The notes beneath the pieces are model-generated. The model did no database searches. It saw nothing but the letters and a program-made list of their open reading frames with translations, and was not told where the DNA came from. This document shows, piece after piece, positions 50,735 to 59,935 of a DNA stretch of 64,000 bases. The position numbers and the translations under genes were made by a program. Position 1 is the stretch's first letter, and every line of letters begins with the position of its first letter. This stretch comes from Enterocloster asparagiformis. GTDB taxonomy: Bacteria > Bacillota > Clostridia > Lachnospirales > Lachnospiraceae. The stretch spans positions 124,001-188,000 of the forward strand of contig JAGZSY010000006.1 of assembly GCA_018380885.1 (NCBI GenBank), read 5' to 3'.

Positions 50735-52138
50735 CTACATCTGCGGCATAACCGTCACCAGAGCGCCGTCAACCGTCATGGGTCCGGGATTGAGGATGAC
50801 CTGCATCCCTTCCGTTAGTTCTGAGCCGTCCGCGGGAATCACTTCCACGTTCACATCCCCGTCCACGCCAAGGGTCACCGGAATCCGCCGCACCTTCTGT
50901 TCCTCCACAACCGCTATGTAACTAGCCTCGCCGTCGTCGATCAGGGCGGTCACCGGCACCACGAAGGCGTCCTCAGACTCCCGGATCAAAATCTCCGCTT
51001 TGGCCGTGATTCCAGCGATCAGCTTGGAATCCGTTCCGTCGATGCGGATGGTGGTGGGGATCACGCGCTCCGTGGAGCCGCCGCCCTTCTCCTCGCCGGT
51101 GGGGGAAATCTTGATGATCTCGCCCTCCACGGTTTCTCCGTCCAGAATGTCGGCACTGATGACGGCCTTCTGACCCACCTGCACCTTGCCGATGGAATAC
51201 TCGCTGATCTTGATCTCCATCTCCAGCTGATCCAGGTTCTCGATGCTGAAAATGGGCTTGTCGTCCTCCACCTTATCTGCAAACTGGCCCACCTTGGAAT
51301 TCACGCGCACCACGGTTCCGTCGATGGTGCTCTTGATCTCCGCGTTCTCCAGCTCTTCCTTCTTCTTTTCCAGGTCGATGGCCGCGTTCTGAACCTGCAG
51401 CTCATAGGACGCGTCCGCCGCGCCCCGGCCGTTCACCACGTTGTAGCCCTCCACCTGGCGCTTGGCATCCTCCAGCGCGTTGGCCGCCTGCTCCATCTCC
51501 ACCTGGGAAATGTCCCCGGCCGCGTACAGGGCGCTGTTGCGGTTGTAATCCGCCTGGGCCTTTCTCAGGTCCTGGGTGGCCTTCTCGTAACCAAGTGCCT
51601 CGCTTTTGTCCTTCTCCTGCTTATTCACCACCGCCAGGTCATAGGCATTCTGGGCCACCTGAAGATCCCGTTCCAGGTCCGTCTTATCCAATACGGCCAG
51701 AACCTGATCCTTGGTAACCTTGTCGCCCTCCTTCACGTTCATGGTAATGATCTCCGCGTGGATATTGGACACCACGTCCACGCTGTCCGTGCCGGAAATG
51801 GGGCCGCTGACCGACAGCTTCTCCTTGATGGGCTGGCGGGTGAGGGACATCACGTTCACCGGCATGGCCGCCGGACCGTCCCCTCCCTTGCCGCAGCGTG
51901 AGAGAACGAGGGCTGCAACCGCCAGAACCGCAACCACGGTGATGATCTTGCGCTTTCTGCTGTACCCCTTCCACCGCTCCTTTAAGGACGGTTTATCCCC
52001 GGAGCGGGCCTTCTTTTTGCGCTTGCGTTTGCGTTTTTTATCCCCCTCCCCGGAATCGCCATCGGCCATAATCTCCTCCACCTGGCGGTCAATCACTTCC
52101 GACTCCGTCAGTTCCCTCTTTTCAACATCGCTCTCCAT
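50735..52138 (-). CDS. MacA/HlyD-type membrane fusion (adaptor) protein
   Basis: This 467-residue protein has a charged, Lys/Arg-rich cytoplasmic N-terminus (about 25-65), one membrane span (about 70-85), lipoyl-like half-motifs (VKEGDKVTKDQVLAVLDKTDLERDLQ region and TVVRVNSKVGQF), a coiled-coil hairpin between them and beta-barrel domains (VVPVTALIDDGEASYIAVV). It links a MacB pump to a TolC-like partner. The ATG at 52138 has a perfect AGGAGG 5 nt upstream. It is the first gene of the export operon. Confidence 0.9.
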   Translation of the reverse strand: MESDVEKRELTESEVIDRQVEEIMADGDSGEGDKKRKRKRKKKARSGDKPSLKERWKGYSRKRKIITVVAVLAVAALVLSRCGKGGDGPAAMPVNVMSLTRQPIKEKLSVSGPISGTDSVDVVSNIHAEIITMNVKEGDKVTKDQVLAVLDKTDLERDLQVAQNAYDLAVVNKQEKDKSEALGYEKATQDLRKAQADYNRNSALYAAGDISQVEMEQAANALEDAKRQVEGYNVVNGRGAADASYELQVQNAAIDLEKKKEELENAEIKSTIDGTVVRVNSKVGQFADKVEDDKPIFSIENLDQLEMEIKISEYSIGKVQVGQKAVISADILDGETVEGEIIKISPTGEEKGGGSTERVIPTTIRIDGTDSKLIAGITAKAEILIRESEDAFVVPVTALIDDGEASYIAVVEEQKVRRIPVTLGVDGDVNVEVIPADGSELTEGMQVILNPGPMTVDGALVTVMPQM

Positions 52139-52212
52139 ACAAACCTCCTGCTCTCCAAACTGTACTAACATAATTAATACGGTTATATCATAAGTGTCCG
52201 GTAAATACAAGA

Positions 52213-52241
52213 ATTATAGACAAACCTATCTCACATGTTCA
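52213..52241 (-). promoter_or_regulatory. Probable promoter of the MacAB-TolC-like operon
   Basis: Read leftward, TGAACA (52236-52241) and TATAAT (52213-52218) have a 17-bp spacer. A second TATAAT lies about 35 bp upstream. The surrounding 266-bp gap is AT-rich and otherwise shows only the terminator at 52341. Confidence 0.45.
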
Positions 52242-52340
52242 CTATTATAAGCGAGATTGTTAAATCTTTCATCTATAAAATATCTAACATTTTATAAATT
52301 AAAAGTAAAGAAATCTTAAAGATTGGGGAAACGCCGGATA

Positions 52341-52399
52341 TGAGCTGACAAAAAACAACCTGCTCCTTTGCCTGGAACAGGTTGTTTTTTGTCAGCTCA
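52341..52399 (-). terminator. Terminator of the MFS gene with a 22-bp perfect stem
   Basis: TGAGCTGACAAAAAACAACC plus TG (52341-52362) is exactly complementary to 52378-52399 around a 15-nt loop. It begins 6 bp past the MFS stop codon and carries T6 in the descending arm. Confidence 0.85.
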
Positions 52400-52404
52400 A
52401 CTTT

Positions 52405-53667
52405 TTAGCGCTCCTCCCGCTCATGTCTCAACAGCCCCCACGTCAGCCCTCCCAGAAACAGCGTGGCAATGCAGACGAAAAATGTCGGTATGAATACCCG
52501 GGCGCTCCATTTTTCAAAGATAACGCCATACAGGACCTGGCCCAGCGGCGCGGCGCACTGAGCGGCCGCCGTCAGGATTGCCATAACTTTTCCAAGATTT
52601 TCGTTGGGCGTTATTTTTTGAACCTTTGTGATAATGTAAATGGAGATGATCGTCATGATAGCCGCAATGGGGACAGCGCCCATCATAAACAGGACAAACG
52701 AGGTGGCGTACCCCGTTCCTAGCATAAACGGCATCAGGGAAACCGCCATCAGCAGCATAAGCAGGGCGCAGCCTAAAAGCCAGCGGTGTAATGTTTTCAA
52801 TCTCATTTTTTTTGCAAAAAATCCAATGGAAAGGGCGCCTAATATGGTGGCGAAGTTGATCAGTCCCATCCCCATCCCCATCCCATACAGGGTGTCACTG
52901 CTGTGCATCGTCACCCGCAGGACAATGGGCGCTCCCACAACGAAATAAGGGGTCAGCAACAGGTTGATCAGGCAGGCGATTAAGCCGATCCTCCTGATAA
53001 AGCCCTGCTTGACGACGTATGAGAAGCCCTCCTTCATATCCCCCGCAATGGTCGCCGCGATGCGCCCGGACCACTGTCTCTTCTCATACGGTATCCGGAT
53101 GAAAATCTCCATCACGGCCGACAGGAAAAAGGAGAGGCTGCTGACCGCCACAACGATTTCAAGGCCCATGGTTCCGTACAAAATTCCTCCCAATACCGGG
53201 GCCGCAACAGCCGATAAGGCCTGAACCGCCTGAACGAGGCCGTTTGCCCCCTCCAATTTTCGGCGCTCAACCAGCAGAGGAATACTCGCCGTCACGGCGG
53301 GGGTATAAAGGGCGCTGACAATGGACAAAAGCACCATGGTAGCCCCGGTCAGAAAGACGGAGATTTTGCCCGTACCGATCAGAAAAATAAAGGACAACCC
53401 AATCACGCTGCTGGTAAAATCGAATATCACCATCAGATTGCGGCGGTTGAACCGGTCGGCAATAGCCCCGCCCAGCGGGGCGAGCAAAAGTGGTATATTG
53501 GATATGGCAAACATGGTGGCGAATAGCGATTCGCTGCCTGTTGTATCCAAAACGTACAGGGAGAGCGCAAACCTCAGCAGCGCCGACCCCAGAATTGAAA
53601 TAATCTGGCCCAGAACCATCAAACGGAAGTTTTTAGGTGATGGAATATGGATAATGTTCTCCTGCAT
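52405..53667 (-). CDS. MFS efflux transporter
   Basis: This 420-residue protein has about 12 membrane spans and the MFS_3-type start (ISILGSALLRFALSLYVLDTTGS) with the loop 2-3 motif GGAIADRFNRRNLM. Relatives export macrolides, siderophores or other drugs. The start has AAGGAGG 7 nt upstream. A TetR-type operator lies directly upstream, and the gene follows its TetR regulator in the same direction. It is therefore probably an inducible drug or metabolite exporter. Confidence 0.87.
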   Translation of the reverse strand: MQENIIHIPSPKNFRLMVLGQIISILGSALLRFALSLYVLDTTGSESLFATMFAISNIPLLLAPLGGAIADRFNRRNLMVIFDFTSSVIGLSFIFLIGTGKISVFLTGATMVLLSIVSALYTPAVTASIPLLVERRKLEGANGLVQAVQALSAVAAPVLGGILYGTMGLEIVVAVSSLSFFLSAVMEIFIRIPYEKRQWSGRIAATIAGDMKEGFSYVVKQGFIRRIGLIACLINLLLTPYFVVGAPIVLRVTMHSSDTLYGMGMGMGLINFATILGALSIGFFAKKMRLKTLHRWLLGCALLMLLMAVSLMPFMLGTGYATSFVLFMMGAVPIAAIMTIISIYIITKVQKITPNENLGKVMAILTAAAQCAAPLGQVLYGVIFEKWSARVFIPTFFVCIATLFLGGLTWGLLRHEREER

Positions 53668-53682
53668 TTTGAATCCTCCTTA

Positions 53683-53706
53683 TATAGACCGACCGTCGGT
53701 TTATAA
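53683..53706. promoter_or_regulatory. TetR-type operator upstream of the MFS gene
   Basis: TATAGACCGAC-CGTCGGTTTATAA is nearly palindromic. It matches the site at 54398-54421 at almost every position (core AGACC-A--GTC-GTTTA). It lies 16 bp upstream of the MFS start codon. Confidence 0.75.
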
Positions 53707-53744
53707 TTGTTATAAAAATTTGCATGACATGGGGTGACCAGATG

Positions 53745-54380
53745 TCATGCAAACATTTTTTTAATTTCATTGAAATATCCCTGCGGGATTCCCAAGGTTT
53801 TTTCCATCATTTCAACAAAGGCCGCCGCGTACCGGGATCTCTCTTCCGCGCTGCGCTGAAATAATCCTTCATCAAAAATCACCTGTCCCGCCGCCAGGAA
53901 TAAAGCCATGGTCTCCTGGGGATAACCGGTGGAAACAGCATTTGCGCCGTTCTCATCTTTGAATATATCCGCCATAACGGGCGCGAGATGCTTTACGCTG
54001 AGCGCCAGGCTCTTTTGATGCATCTCGGCGTTTTGAACCTCATGGAATTGGCGGGTCATATTTTCCTTGTCTTTGATCATTTCCTCGGATTGCCCCTGCC
54101 CCATCAAAATGGCATAGATCTTTTGGGGCGGAGTCATGAGGGGATCAGCCGCAATCTTTTTGGCGTGGTACACCATATCATCCACCATGCGCTGGATGAT
54201 GGCATCCATCACTTCCTCTTTGGACTTGAAATAATAGTAGAATACGCCCTTTGACAACCCGTGTACGTTCAAGATATCGTTTACCGTTGTCTTGGCATAC
54301 CCTTTTTCCACAAAGAGCTTTTGCGCCGCGTCCAGCAACTCGCTTTTTCTTACTTCAGGCTCTTTATGCCTGCGCATCAT
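53745..54380 (-). CDS. TetR-family repressor
   Basis: The N-terminal helix-turn-helix is clear (RKSELLDAAQKLFVEKGYAKTTVNDI, then HGLSKGVFYYYFKSKEEV). The remaining 150 residues are a ligand-binding domain rich in methionine and alanine. A GTG/TTG further upstream is in frame, but tandem ATGs at 54380 and 54377 fit better with the AAGGCGG upstream. Two closely matching operators, one before this gene and one before the MFS gene, support autoregulation and control of the exporter. Confidence 0.9.
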   Translation of the reverse strand: MMRRHKEPEVRKSELLDAAQKLFVEKGYAKTTVNDILNVHGLSKGVFYYYFKSKEEVMDAIIQRMVDDMVYHAKKIAADPLMTPPQKIYAILMGQGQSEEMIKDKENMTRQFHEVQNAEMHQKSLALSVKHLAPVMADIFKDENGANAVSTGYPQETMALFLAAGQVIFDEGLFQRSAEERSRYAAAFVEMMEKTLGIPQGYFNEIKKMFA

Positions 54381-54397
54381 TAATTCACCGCCTTTTT

Positions 54398-54421
54398 TAT
54401 AGACCAACGGTCAGTTTAATA
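54398..54421. promoter_or_regulatory. TetR-type operator upstream of the TetR gene
   Basis: TATAGACCAACGGTCAGTTT followed by AATA shares its core with the operator at 53683-53706. It is 17 bp from the TetR start codon, as expected for autorepression. Confidence 0.72.
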
Positions 54422-54550
54422 GAGGATAGCATAGTTTGGTGCAAAAGTCAATGGAATTTCCAACTTCCGGCGTTGGACGTCCGCGCGCTTGCGGGAACCG
54501 CCAGCTGCTCCCGATTGCCGCGCAAGGGCCGTAATCCGCTGCGGGCGGTG

Positions 54551-54602
54551 AAAGGCCGGGGCAAGCAAGAGTTTTCGTCCTCTCACGCTTACCCCGGCCT
54601 TT
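54551..54602. terminator. Probable terminator after argD
   Basis: AAAGGCCGGGG (54551-54561) pairs exactly with CCCCGGCCTTT (54592-54602), with an inner AAGC/GCTT arm. It lies 58 bp past the argD stop. The rest of the 279-bp gap shows nothing. Confidence 0.65.
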
Positions 54603-54659
54603 CTGTTATCCAGACGGGCACCCTCTGCCAATCCCCTTTGATACGGTGCACGCTTTCCC

Positions 54660-55886
54660 CTACCGCACCGCCTGTATGGCCGCCCGCAGGCGTTTCGCCA
54701 TCTCGTCCACATCGGCCTTCTCAATGATCAGCGGCGGAACAAAACGGATGACGTTGGCTCCCGCCGAGATCAGAATCAGCTTTTGGCCCAGCAGCGCCTC
54801 CTTCACCAGCGGTCCCACAGGCACGGTGAACTCCAGGCCGCGGATCAGGCCCACGCCGCGGTGCTCCTTCACCAGCGGGCACTCTGCGGCCAGCTGATCC
54901 AAGGTCTCCCCCAGATATGCGCCAAGCTCACGCACGTGCTCCACCATATGACGTTTGGCGAACAGCTCCAGCACCTTGGCGGCGGCCGCGGTCACCAGCG
55001 GGTTGCCGCCGTAGGTGGTTCCGTGATCACCCGGCACCATGGCCTCCGCGGCCGGGCCGCAGGCCAGGAACGCGCCCACCGGCAGGCCGTTGCCCAGCGC
55101 CTTGGCCACAGTCATCACATCCGGCTTGACCCCGTAGCCCTGCCAGGCGAACATATGGCCGGAACGCCCCATGCCGCACTGGATCTCATCCAGGATCAAC
55201 AGCAGGCCGTGCTGGTCGCAGAGGGCGCGCACGCCCTTTAAAAACTCAGCCGTGGCCGGGTAGATGCCTCCCTCCCCCTGGATGGTCTCCATGATCACGG
55301 CGCAGGTCTTTTCATTGACCAGAGCCTTCACGCTGTCCAGGTTGTTGAATTCCGCAAATTTGATTCCCGGAATCAGGGGCTTAAATGGCTCCTGATAGTG
55401 GGCATTGCCAGTTACAGATAAGGCCCCCAGGCTGCGTCCGTGGAAGGAGTGCTTCATGGCGATGATCTCCCCGGTCATATCCGGCTCCACGGCCCTGCCG
55501 TCCATCGCCTCCCGGAGCTTGTTGTAGTGATGGCGCCTGGCGATTTTCAGCGCTCCCTCAATGGCCTCGGTGCCGCTGTTGGTGAAAAAAACCTTATCCA
55601 TTTGCGATGCAGCCAGCAGTTTTTCCCCGGCGTCCGCCGACGGTTCATTGTAAAACAGGTTGGAGATGTGGGTAAGCTTATCCACCTGGGCCTTCACCGC
55701 CTCGTTAAAGGCCTCGTCCCCGTAACCCAGGCCCATCACCGCGATGCCCGCGCCGAAATCCAGATAAGCGTTGCCCTCGCTGTCGTACAGGGTCACACCC
55801 TTTCCGTGGTCAAATACCACCGGATAACGGTTGTAGGTCTTATAGAGCACCTGCTCCGCCCGGTCGATTGTTTTCTGGTCAGCCAT
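54660..55886 (-). CDS. argD: Acetylornithine aminotransferase
   Basis: This 408-residue class III PLP aminotransferase converts N-acetylglutamate semialdehyde to N-acetylornithine. Visible motifs are [44 protein letters not shown] with the cofactor-binding aspartate, and the lysine of [13 protein letters not shown]. The ATG at 55886 (GAGAGG upstream) overlaps the argB stop by 8 bp. An upstream open frame is not supported as coding. It is the last gene of the argC-argD operon. Confidence 0.95.
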   Translation of the reverse strand: MADQKTIDRAEQVLYKTYNRYPVVFDHGKGVTLYDSEGNAYLDFGAGIAVMGLGYGDEAFNEAVKAQVDKLTHISNLFYNEPSADAGEKLLAASQMDKVFFTNSGTEAIEGALKIARRHHYNKLREAMDGRAVEPDMTGEIIAMKHSFHGRSLGALSVTGNAHYQEPFKPLIPGIKFAEFNNLDSVKALVNEKTCAVIMETIQGEGGIYPATAEFLKGVRALCDQHGLLLILDEIQCGMGRSGHMFAWQGYGVKPDVMTVAKALGNGLPVGAFLACGPAAEAMVPGDHGTTYGGNPLVTAAAAKVLELFAKRHMVEHVRELGAYLGETLDQLAAECPLVKEHRGVGLIRGLEFTVPVGPLVKEALLGQKLILISAGANVIRFVPPLIIEKADVDEMAKRLRAAIQAVR

Positions 55887-56775
55887 GATAATACCTCTCT
55901 TCCTCCGCGGAGTTAAAAATCGCGGTGCCGATGCCTTTGTCCGTGAAAATTTCCAGCAGCAGGCAGTGGGGGATGCGTCCGTCCAGAATGTGGACCCTGG
56001 AAACGCCGCTTCTGATCGCGTCGATACAGTTCTGCAGCTTGGGCAGCATCCCGCCGCCCAGGGTGCCGCTGTCCACAAACGCCTGCGCCTCGTCCACTGT
56101 CATCTCCGACAGCAGGGATTCCTTGTCGTTAAAATCCCGGTACACGCCCTCCACGTCCGTCAGGAAGGCCAGCTTTTCCGCCTTCATCGCAGTGGCCACC
56201 GCGCAGGCCGCATCGTCGGCGTTGATGTTGTAGGTCTTAAAATCCTCGTCAAAGCCCGTGGGGCAGATAATGGGCAGGAAATCCCGCTCCAGCAGATCGT
56301 AAATGATCTTGGGGTCAACCTCCGTCACCTCCCCCACATAGCCGATGTCCTCGCCGCCGGAATATTTTTTCTTGCAGCGGAGCATCATGCCGTCCTTGCC
56401 GCTGATGCCCACGGCCCTCACGCCCAGCTCGTTGACCAGCTGCACCAGGCTCTTGTTCACCTTGTTGAGCACCATCTCCGCAATCTCCATGGTAGGCTCG
56501 TCGGTCACCCGCAGGCCGCCCACAAAATGCGGTTCCATGCCCACCTTGCCCACCCAGCGGCTGATCTCCTTGCCGCCGCCGTGGACGATTATGGGCTTGA
56601 AGCCCACCAGCTTTAACAGCACCACATCCTGAATGACCTGTTTTTTCAGGTTCTCATCCACCATGGCGCTGCCGCCGTATTTGACCACCACAATTTTCCG
56701 ATTAAAACGCTGTATGTACGGCAGGGCTTCGATCAGCACCGCCGCCTTGTGCATAATTCCCGGCTCCAGTTCCAT
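55879..56775 (-). CDS. argB: Acetylglutamate kinase
   Basis: This 298-residue amino-acid kinase phosphorylates N-acetylglutamate, the second step of arginine synthesis. It shows VVKYGGSAM near residue 32, [44 protein letters not shown] and [10 protein letters not shown]. The N-terminal helix preceding VVKYGGS ([15 protein letters not shown]) resembles that of arginine-inhibited hexameric enzymes, so feedback control is likely. The start has AGGAGG. It lies 16 nt after argJ. Confidence 0.95.
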   Translation of the reverse strand: MELEPGIMHKAAVLIEALPYIQRFNRKIVVVKYGGSAMVDENLKKQVIQDVVLLKLVGFKPIIVHGGGKEISRWVGKVGMEPHFVGGLRVTDEPTMEIAEMVLNKVNKSLVQLVNELGVRAVGISGKDGMMLRCKKKYSGGEDIGYVGEVTEVDPKIIYDLLERDFLPIICPTGFDEDFKTYNINADDAACAVATAMKAEKLAFLTDVEGVYRDFNDKESLLSEMTVDEAQAFVDSGTLGGGMLPKLQNCIDAIRSGVSRVHILDGRIPHCLLLEIFTDKGIGTAIFNSAEEERYYHG

Positions 56776-56791
56776 TTTTTCATCCTCCTCG

Positions 56792-58024
56792 TCACGAGCG
56801 GTAATCCGCGTTGATTTTTACATAGTCAAAGGTCAGGTCGCAGCCCCAGGCCGTAGCCTCTGCCGTGCCCATTTTCACGTCCGCCACAGCCGTCACCTCC
56901 GGCTGCGACAGGATTTTTGTGGCCTGCTCCTCGCTGTAATCCACCGCCACGCCGTCCTTTATAATCTGCATGCTGCCCGCGGCGCTCTCAAAAAACAGAT
57001 CCACCTTCTCCGGGTCAAACTGCGCGCCCGAGTAGCCCATGGCGCAGAGAATCCGTCCCCAGTTGGCGTCGTGGCCGAAGATCGCCGCCTTGGTCAGGCT
57101 GGAGGTGATCACGGATTTGGCCAGCACCCTGGCCTGCTCCTTTGTGTCCGCGCCCACTACCTTCACCTCGAACAGGGCCGTGCAGCCCTCGCCGTCCCCG
57201 GCCATTTTCCTGGCCAGCGTCCTGTTGATTTCATTCAGCGCCCGGCAAAATATGTTGTAATCCTCATTTTTCTCGGTTATCACCGGATTGTTGGCCATGC
57301 CGTTGGCCAGGAGGAGCACCGTGTCGTTGGTGGAGGTGTCCCCGTCCACGGAGATCATGTTGTAGGTGTCCCGGATATCAGCGCTCAGGGCCTCCTGCAG
57401 CAGCTCCTTGGAGATGGCCGCATCCGTGGTCACAAAGCTGAGCATGGTGCACATGTTGGGGTGGATCATGCCGGAGCCCTTGCACATACCGCCCATTTTC
57501 ACGGTGACGCCGCCGATTTCAAAGGCCACGGCCACCTCCTTGTGCCTGGTGTCCGTGGTCATAATGGCCTTTGCCGCCTTTGTCCCGCTCTCCTCGTCCC
57601 CGCAGAGCAGCGGGGCCATGGCCCGGACCCCCGCCTGGATGCGGTCCATGGGCAGCTGCATGCCGATCACGCCGGTGGAGGCCACCAGCACGCTGTCCTC
57701 CGGCACTCCCAGGGAGGCCGCGCAGGCCTTGGCCGTAAGCCCGCAGTAGTCCATGCCCTCTTTGCCGGTACAGGCGTTGGCGATCCCCGCGTTCACCACC
57801 ACCGCCCTGGCCGCTGCGCCGCCGTACACCTGCTTTTTATCCCACTTTACCGGGGCCGCCTGCACCAGATTGGTGGTGAAGGTGCCCACCGAAACGCAGT
57901 CGGCCTCGCTGTAGATCATCGCCATATCCGGGCGGTCCTTGTATTTGATTCCCGCCGCAACGGACGCCGCCTTAAATCCTGCCGCCGCCGTCACGCCGCC
58001 GTCTATTTTTATGATTTCTCCCAT
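56792..58024 (-). CDS. argJ: Glutamate N-acetyltransferase / ornithine acetyltransferase
   Basis: This 410-residue enzyme recycles the acetyl group from acetylornithine to glutamate and in bifunctional forms also makes acetylglutamate. [11 protein letters not shown] (115-125), TTDTRHKEV and the self-cleavage region [13 protein letters not shown] (185-197) are present. Thr193 is the expected nucleophile. The residue before it, usually Ala, is Cys192, an uncommon variation that should still allow cleavage. It is cotranscribed with argB and argD. Confidence 0.95.
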   Translation of the reverse strand: MGEIIKIDGGVTAAAGFKAASVAAGIKYKDRPDMAMIYSEADCVSVGTFTTNLVQAAPVKWDKKQVYGGAAARAVVVNAGIANACTGKEGMDYCGLTAKACAASLGVPEDSVLVASTGVIGMQLPMDRIQAGVRAMAPLLCGDEESGTKAAKAIMTTDTRHKEVAVAFEIGGVTVKMGGMCKGSGMIHPNMCTMLSFVTTDAAISKELLQEALSADIRDTYNMISVDGDTSTNDTVLLLANGMANNPVITEKNEDYNIFCRALNEINRTLARKMAGDGEGCTALFEVKVVGADTKEQARVLAKSVITSSLTKAAIFGHDANWGRILCAMGYSGAQFDPEKVDLFFESAAGSMQIIKDGVAVDYSEEQATKILSQPEVTAVADVKMGTAEATAWGCDLTFDYVKINADYRS

Positions 58025-58044
58025 TTTTCCGCACTCCTTCTGGT

Positions 58045-58509
58045 CTACCGGACGAACCGGGTGATATTTTCCTCATTTAAAATGAACTCGTAGCTGTTAA
58101 TGTCCTGGCGCTCCACCCAGCCGATGCCCTTCCAAAAGGCGTTTCCCACCTGGTTTTCCTTGAACGCGATCAGGCTGATCTTGCTGACCCCCTCGCGCTG
58201 GAGCGCCTCCATGGCCGCCCGCACCATGCGGTAGCCGATGCCGTGCTTGCGGTAGCCGGGGGCCACACAGACGTGATAAAAGCAGCCGGTCCGGCCGTCG
58301 TGGCCGCAGAGAATATTGCCCACCACCCGGCCGTTCTGCACCGCCACCACGCTGGTTGTGGGATTGCGCCGCAGAAAGCGCTCCACGCCCTCCCTGGAAT
58401 CGTCCACCGTGCGGATGCCGAAGCCCTTGATCTCGGTCCACAGCTCAAATACCTGCTCGTAATCCTCTATGGTCATCTCCCGGATGATCACGTCCATTGT
58501 CCCTGACAT
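58045..58509 (-). CDS. GNAT acetyltransferase within the arginine operon
   Basis: This 154-residue GNAT protein has TIEDYEQVFELWTEIKGFGIR at the start, HVCVAPGYRKHGIGYRMVRAAMEAL (acetyl-CoA site) and a conserved C-terminal FWKGIGWVERQD. Placement between argC and argJ suggests either an auxiliary acetylglutamate synthase (ArgA-like) or acetylation of a pathway intermediate. The start at 58509 has GAGGG 7 nt upstream. The overall sequence looks more like a general YitI/RimI-type GNAT than classical ArgA. Confidence 0.8.
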   Translation of the reverse strand: MSGTMDVIIREMTIEDYEQVFELWTEIKGFGIRTVDDSREGVERFLRRNPTTSVVAVQNGRVVGNILCGHDGRTGCFYHVCVAPGYRKHGIGYRMVRAAMEALQREGVSKISLIAFKENQVGNAFWKGIGWVERQDINSYEFILNEENITRFVR

Positions 58510-58615
58510 TTAAAATCCCTCGTCTGTTTATTTTCGTTGCCGCCGGCTTCTGTAAAGCGGAAGCCGGGCATAGGCGGATGTTTGCGCTGCCGCACCTTCG
58601 CCGCATTTCCACCGG

Positions 58616-59656
58616 CTACGGGAACATGGGCACCTGCTTCAATCCCGTGTTCTCCGCCAATCCGAACATCAGATTCATATTCTGGATGGCCTGGCCGGCG
58701 GCGCCCTTCACCATGTTGTCGATGGCGCCCATCATCACCACCCGGCCCGTGCGCCGGTCCAGCTTAAAGTTCACATCCGCAAAATTGCTGCCCTCCACCC
58801 AGCGGGTCTGGGGCACAACGCCTGGCTTCAACAAGCGGACAAAATATTCGTCCCGGTAATACCGGTCATAAGCGGCCCGCAGCTCCTCCTCCGTGACCTC
58901 CTTTGTCAAGGAGGCGTAGGCGGTCACCAGAATCCCCCTGTTCATCGGAACCAGATGGGGGGTAAAGCTGATGGTCACCGGCTTTCCCGCCGCGTAGGAG
59001 AGCTGTTCCTCGATCTCCGGCGTGTGGCGGTGCACGCCCACCCCGTAGGCCTTGATGTTCTCATTGACCTCGCAGTACAGGCTGTCCACCTTCGCCCCGC
59101 GTCCGGCCCCGGAGGTGCCTGACTTGGCGTCGATGATCAGGGTGTTTGGGTCGATCAGCCCCTCCTTCACCAGCGGATACACCGACAGGAAGGAGCAGGT
59201 GGGAAAGCATCCCGGGTTGGCGATGAGCCTGGCCGTTTTCACCTGCTCGCGGTTCACCTCCGGCAGCCCGTAGACCGCCTCTTTAATAAACTGCGGGGCC
59301 GCGTGGGTCAGCTTATACCACTGCTCGTACACGCTCACGTCCTTGATCCTAAAATCCGCGCTCAGGTCAATGACCTTCACCTGGGACAGTATCTCCTCGT
59401 CCACCAGGGAAGCGCAAAGCCCCTGGGGCGTTGCCGTGAACACCACATCCACCATGCCGGCCAGTTCCTTCATATTATCATCCATGCATTTCTCGTCCAA
59501 AAGCTGGAACATATTTGCATAAACCGATGCATAATCCTGATCAATATAACTTCTGGAACCGTACCATTTGATCGCTACATCCTCTCTCTGAAGCAGGAGC
59601 CGTACCAGCTCCCCGCCCGCATACCCGGTCGAACCGATAATGCCAACTTTGATCAT
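58616..59656 (-). CDS. argC: N-acetyl-gamma-glutamyl-phosphate reductase
   Basis: This 346-residue enzyme reduces acetylglutamyl phosphate to the semialdehyde with NADPH. It shows the cofactor motif GIIGSTGYAGGELVRLL, DLSADFRI, the catalytic cysteine in ANPGCFPT, DAKSGTSGAGR and HRHTPEIEEQL. It is the first gene of the argC-GNAT-argJ-argB-argD operon and is divergent from argG across an ARG-box-rich intergenic region. Confidence 0.95.
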   Translation of the reverse strand: MIKVGIIGSTGYAGGELVRLLLQREDVAIKWYGSRSYIDQDYASVYANMFQLLDEKCMDDNMKELAGMVDVVFTATPQGLCASLVDEEILSQVKVIDLSADFRIKDVSVYEQWYKLTHAAPQFIKEAVYGLPEVNREQVKTARLIANPGCFPTCSFLSVYPLVKEGLIDPNTLIIDAKSGTSGAGRGAKVDSLYCEVNENIKAYGVGVHRHTPEIEEQLSYAAGKPVTISFTPHLVPMNRGILVTAYASLTKEVTEEELRAAYDRYYRDEYFVRLLKPGVVPQTRWVEGSNFADVNFKLDRRTGRVVMMGAIDNMVKGAAGQAIQNMNLMFGLAENTGLKQVPMFP

Positions 59657-59786
59657 AATGCCTTCCTCGCCTTCATTATTAATCCATCCCTCGTTTCCTG
59701 CCCGCCGCCCGGATGGCGGCCGTTATTTTGACCTCAGGCAGGCTTTCCCGCCGTCAAAAGCGGCCGGATTTGATGTCATGTTCATA

Positions 59787-59815
59787 ATTATACACATCAT
59801 ATGAATAATATGCAA
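59787..59815 (-). promoter_or_regulatory. argC promoter
   Basis: Read leftward, TTGCAT (59810-59815) and TATAAT (59787-59792) have a 17-bp spacer. Confidence 0.65.
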
Positions 59816-59841
59816 CATTTTTATAAATTTAATTTTTTCTA

Positions 59842-59870
59842 TTGCATTTTTTTTAATTGTGGTGTATATT
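59842..59870 (+). promoter_or_regulatory. argG promoter
   Basis: TTGCAT (59842-59847) and TATATT (59865-59870) have a 17-bp spacer, followed by a 60-nt leader to argG. Confidence 0.6.
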
Positions 59871-59935
59871 TATGAAAGTCAAATCACACACAAACGGAAA
59901 GAAAAATAAATGATTGATTCAGGAGGATTTTGATT

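Larger units (their letters stand above)
59778..59879. promoter_or_regulatory. ARG-box-like sites between argC and argG
   Basis: Three sites resemble ArgR/AhrC boxes (TNTGAATWWWWATTCANW): TGTTCATAATTATACACA at 59778-59795, ATGAATAATATGCAA at 59801-59815 and GTGTATATTTATGAAAG at 59863-59879. The first two cover the -10 and -35 of the argC promoter; the third covers the -10 of the argG promoter. Repression of both arms by arginine-bound ArgR is expected. Confidence 0.65.

Noticed and set aside
56633..58093. Rightward open frame of 486 codons opposite argB and argJ
   Set aside because: Antisense to two well-recognised arginine genes; biased composition and no domain.
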